Shown here piece after piece: positions 60,346-64,000 of a stretch of DNA of 64,000 nt. Location: the NCBI GenBank assembly GCA_005406025.1, contig BGZK01000192.1, positions 124,001 to 188,000 on the forward strand. Reading direction: 5' to 3'. The first letter of the stretch is position 1. Each line of letters begins with the position of its first letter. The notes beneath the pieces were generated by a model. The model was given only the letters and a program-made list of their open reading frames with translations. It was not told where the DNA came from and did not search any database. The stretch is from Eumeta japonica. Taxonomy: Eukaryota; Arthropoda; Insecta; Lepidoptera; Psychidae. The position numbers and the translations under genes are program-made.

Positions 60346-60810
60346 CTAGTTTCTTCTGACACCTATTCCACTTTTTCGTTCCATTCCGATTTTGTTCGTG
60401 GGTTTAAAACCGATTCCGCGATAGATTTTTCGAACTTCCGTACAATTTCAAAGCCCGTTTGAAAGTCCAATGCTGGTTATGCTTTTATCCATAAACGCTT
60501 TAGGTTTTTCATAACTGATAGTCCGTTTTTAATTTCAATCTCGGTTGCTATGAATTAGGAAAGTGGACGTTTCGTAAGTTCTTCTAAGCTTCATCTTGAT
60601 CTAAATTCAATTCCGGTCCCGATTTGAGTCACAAAATCGGTTATTTTTTAAGTTTTTTCGAGCCCCATCTGAGTCTCCGTTTCATTTTCCTTCCCGCCTT
60701 CAGTTCCAATTGCTGTAAAACGGCGAGCAACATAAATAAATAGGCAACAACTCGCATGTTTATATTTAGCATATATAAGAACATTTTGATCAAAGGCAGA
60801 GCCACTCTCA
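60346..60810. other. Degenerate continuation of the stutter repeat, no gene
   Basis: Words like 'ttccgattttgttcg' and 'tcccgatttgagtcac' continue. The minus-strand frames 60641-60823 and 60648-60854 have no motif. Confidence 0.45.
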
Positions 60811-61702
60811 GCCGGTTGCACAAACGCTGATGAATGGCAAAATTTGTAAATCAATAAATTAATTGCGACAACTCAGTTGCACATAAAAACAACTTCTACA
60901 ATGAATCTGTAATCAATAATTGACATGTCAATTTGTTACTCTGTGAATAATCAACCATAATTTGATACGTTTGAAAATAATCAGTTGCACAAACGACAAT
61001 TAGATTTCATTTTTCGATCAAACTATTGTGAAGTTGAATGAAGTTAATTGCTCAATATCAACGAATTAAACAACGAATTAATCGAAAAAATAGCAGAATA
61101 TTACACACGTGTAATAAAATATGAAAATACAATGTCAAATATAACGCGCATTGAATTGTTTATTTATCTCTTTCCGCGCTTCTTGTTTTTGTGCCTCACT
61201 AACTGCATGTGTGCGTTTATTCTCTATGACATTAGAATAACTGTAAATAATGCGACACAAAATAATGACAATAAAATTTGGACAAATAATTGGTACCCAC
61301 GTCACACGTACGTATTGATACTCACGTCTCCACTGCGCTTAATATACACATTTATTCCTTTCTGTGAAATTCCCCCATGTTTTTCAATTGTATTTTTTAA
61401 TTCGGACATTTTCAATTTCATGAAAAAGCATATATCGTTGCTACCTGAATTGGCATTGACGTTTAAGTCAATCGTACCTCGTCGACTACCTTCGACATAT
61501 TTCGTAATACGAAAGAAACAGCACTCTACAAAAAATAAGAATAGACAGTCCGTGCGACCAGACACATGTTTGGCTGATCAAAGCAATGTTAAACACTTAT
61601 TAACTACTATTTTGTTGATAAACTATTGTGCAATCCATTTAAATAAAACAAGAGATTAAATACAATCGAGTTTTAACTAATTCTTAATTTGAATGAGCTT
61701 TA
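60811..61702. mobile_element. Candidate DNA transposon with 'ggttgca(c/t)aaa' ends and subterminal repeats
   Basis: Left end 'ccggttgcacaaacgctga' (about 60812). Right end 'gctttatgcaacctgg' (about 61690-61702), whose inverse is 'ccaggttgcataaagc'. The word 'gttgcacaaa' or 'gttgcacata' recurs inside the left end near 60876 and 60983, as transposase-binding subterminal repeats do. The interior holds a minus-strand open stretch (61326-61525) bounded by a good acceptor and the donor GTGAGT, which might be an exon of a lost transposon protein. The plus-strand 203-codon frame over the same region begins at TTG and looks like chance. Superfamily not assigned. Confidence 0.45.
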
Positions 61703-63454
61703 TGCAACCTGGTGTCTGTATGCAACGTTTAGTTTGACATTTTTCGCATTAAGTTAAGCAGTTTTCAATATAAAAAAATAATTTAATGGACAAATATTTA
61801 ATTTTAATCATACGATGAATTAATGACAACTTTAAGTATACTATTAAATTCTAAACTTTAAATGATTTTAACACTATTAAATAAGTACATGTAAATAGAA
61901 ATTATACGCCCTATCATTTTAATTATTTTTTATAATATTACCATCTTTAGGGCTTATTTTTCGACAACGCTTGTATCTTAATTTTTAATATACGTATGTC
62001 CTTTACTATAGATCTATTTCAAATATTTTACGCTACATTTTTTTCATATACTCCCTTACAAGGTTGGTTTTCAAGTAATGCTTGTACAATGTTTGACTGG
62101 AAAAATTGTAAATTAATTTTGAATAAAAGCTCTGGAAATATATTCGAAATACATAGTTCGTAAATATAACTTTAATATTGATTTTAGGTCCATAAAAGTT
62201 GAGTTTTCAAAAACACTGTAACAAATCAACCTAATAGCTAATAAGTCATCGTGACCAGCTGTTTGCATGTTCATATGAGTTCAAAAAGAACAAAATTCCG
62301 ATACAAATATATTCCCTATAGTAACACTTTAATGGGATATAATACATCTATAAAATGGTATATTTCTTATCAGAATTAAATATTTTTTAGCTTTTTAGTT
62401 CTTTTTATTAATAAGTAATAAAAGCTAGTTTAAAAAAATTCTCTTTATTTTTTACTCAGTGATTGTTTAATAATACTCTCATATTTATATAGAGGTAAAT
62501 CTTGTATATCCACAGGAACTCTATTGAACACTGCGGATGTATGGAGCTACAGACGGGTCTAGTTTGTGATAGTCGTTTACATTCGTGACAAAAAGGTGGA
62601 TCCTGGAGGCCATCCCTAAAATGCCCGCTATTATACTTATCGATGTGAATTTAAGCTCTTCGACTTAAAAATGTAGTTTCAAAACGTGTTACGCTCTTTG
62701 AATTAAAAAATTAGTTTTATTTTAAAAATACATTTTGTTTAAATTTCCAGTACGATATCTTTCGAATACGTAGTTCTATTTTGATATCCTTTGCGGCATT
62801 CGAATGGGTTTTTGAAATAAAAAAAGATGATCTAGTACCATAACTCATTCCACCAATAATTTAACAAACTATTTAAAAAAACAATTTTATCAATTTTTGT
62901 TTGTGTTAAGTTTTGTGGTAAGTGGCGTTTGTGGGGAGGTTTGTGTTAAGTGGCGTTGTTTTTTTTTTTTTGAGAAGAGCTGATTAAATTTTGAAACTTA
63001 TCGGTATAGTAATTTGAAAGATATTCCAAAAAAACATTTCTGAGAAAATATCTCTTGAACAAATCAACCGATTTCTATGTGGTCTGCAGCAATCGATGCA
63101 ACCTTTGAGAAGAAGAGCTGATTAAATTTAGATTGTGGTATCGATGGGTTTAGTAGTCTAAAAGTTATTTGAAACAAACATTTTTCTGTTGCTATGTTTC
63201 ATGATGATTCAATAATTAGAAGTGTATGAAATTCAATCTTTAAGATTAATGTTACACATAACTTTTTTAGGTAACGTTTGATTTTACAATCCATAAAATA
63301 TTCGTACCACGAGCTATATACAATTTGTTCTTAAAGAGTAGGCTTCATAAACAATTTATTATAAGGTTTTAAAATTCTAGAAGTTGGACAATTTTTATCG
63401 TAACTAGTCGAATAAAAAGGGTACTAAACAGAAATGTACGCCTAGTGCGTCTTG
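61703..63454. other. AT-rich, no supported gene
   Basis: No credible frame. 'tgtgttaagttttgtggtaa' and 'gtggcgtt' words are duplicated at 62900-62960. 'gagaagagctgattaaattt' recurs at 62971 and 63105, which indicates a diverged tandem duplication of about 135 bases. Confidence 0.45.
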
Positions 63455-64000
63455 TACGTAGGTTACGCGTAATTGTTTTAGAATTGACCACTTAAAAACT
63501 GTAAAATAACAAAACATATTATTCGTACTTAAAAAATGGAACTCTTTGCCAACCTTATTATGAATATTGCATTAATTTGTCATTTGTTTTCACGAATTGG
63601 CGGAAAAAGAAAATTGTTTGCCCTAACGTCAAGATGAATCTAAAGCGAGAAAATTTTCGTACAATGTTTTTCTATGACTTTCGTTGCCATTTAAACCGAC
63701 AAGCAAGCTTTATCAGACTTCGGTTGGCCTTTCGTGATGAAGCTTCATCGCTTGCTACTGTTTATAACTTATTTAACTAGTTAAAGCGTCGCACTAATCT
63801 GACTAACGATCTACGTGAGGGACGTCCTTCTACGGCGACGACCGAAGACAACGTCAATGCTGTACGACTCATGATAGAGACTGACAAAAGAGTCATCTTT
63901 CCAATCCTTCATAAACATTTACCAGTCAAGAAGCATTGTATTAGATGGACACCTTATACTTTCACCGAAGCTCAAAAACTCCGTACTGTTACTTGGTGGC
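63455..64000 (+). mobile_element. Mariner-like transposon (mori-like), 5' half, cut by window end
   Basis: The leader 'gttacgcgtaattgttttag' is followed by 'tggaactctttgccaacctt', the same words as the left-edge element (557-650). Then come transposase blocks FRTMFFYDFRCHLNRQ (63654-63701), DEASSLATVYN, NDLREGRPSTATTEDNVNAVRLMIETDKRV (63805-63894), LHKHLPVKK..IRWTPYTFTEAQKLR. It is better preserved than the left copy but has at least one stop (TAG at 63778-63780) and a short deletion after 'DKRV'. The catalytic blocks lie beyond the window. Confidence 0.88.

Noticed and set aside
61048..61659. 203-codon plus-strand open frame
   Set aside because: Starts at TTG, composition typical of AT-rich chance frames, lies inside an element with inverted ends. 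The minus strand offers a better exon-like block.

Overview
The window looks like nuclear DNA of a lepidopteran (moth or butterfly). It is AT-rich with short, very GC-rich islets and few genes. It is full of degraded transposons of types common in Lepidoptera: mariner of the mori-like kind, a non-LTR reverse transcriptase fragment, repeats beginning 'accggc(c/t)aag', a tRNA-derived SINE, and several elements with inverted ends. I see no bacterial operons, CRISPR arrays, rRNA or convincing tRNA genes. The organism call is an inference from repeat style and protein family; no species can be named.

The only well-supported protein genes form a dispersed family of four paralogous alpha-arrestins (arrestin domain-containing, ARRDC-like). 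Each is a single uninterrupted coding region with an Arrestin_N domain, an Arrestin_C domain and a tail that should end in a PPxY motif. Gene 1 (32618-33625, minus) is open, but its motif has become PPSC. Gene 2 (40174-41189, minus) keeps PPSY but is broken near its N-terminus by a frameshift that looks like a 7-base deletion. Gene 3 (45015-46049, minus) and gene 4 (58451-59461, plus) are intact with PPSY. In this family PPxY recruits WW-domain HECT ubiquitin ligases of the NEDD4 type to membrane cargo. The cluster therefore appears to hold two standard adaptors, one that has lost the ligase contact and one that is broken or wrongly assembled.

Layout: 1-32 kb is gene-poor. It has a mariner relic at 545-1480, one copy of a ~460-bp repeat at 5049, a 13 x 40-bp tandem array inside SINE-like sequence (15640-16690), a possible isolated exon at 16940-17107 and another at 31164-31240 with a compatible splice phase, several 'ccggc' repeats, a second copy of the ~460-bp repeat at 25661, and an element with a duplicated 3' half at 26338-27290. 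32-46 kb holds arrestin genes 1-3 with a 1.25-kb inverted-repeat element between genes 1 and 2. 46-58 kb is mobile-element debris: two hAT-like elements, the third ~460-bp repeat in reverse orientation, a TA/TG microsatellite and a LINE relic. 58-64 kb holds arrestin gene 4, a 74-bp tandem repeat, an element with 'ggttgca' ends, and a second mariner relic cut by the window edge, in the same orientation as the one at the left edge.
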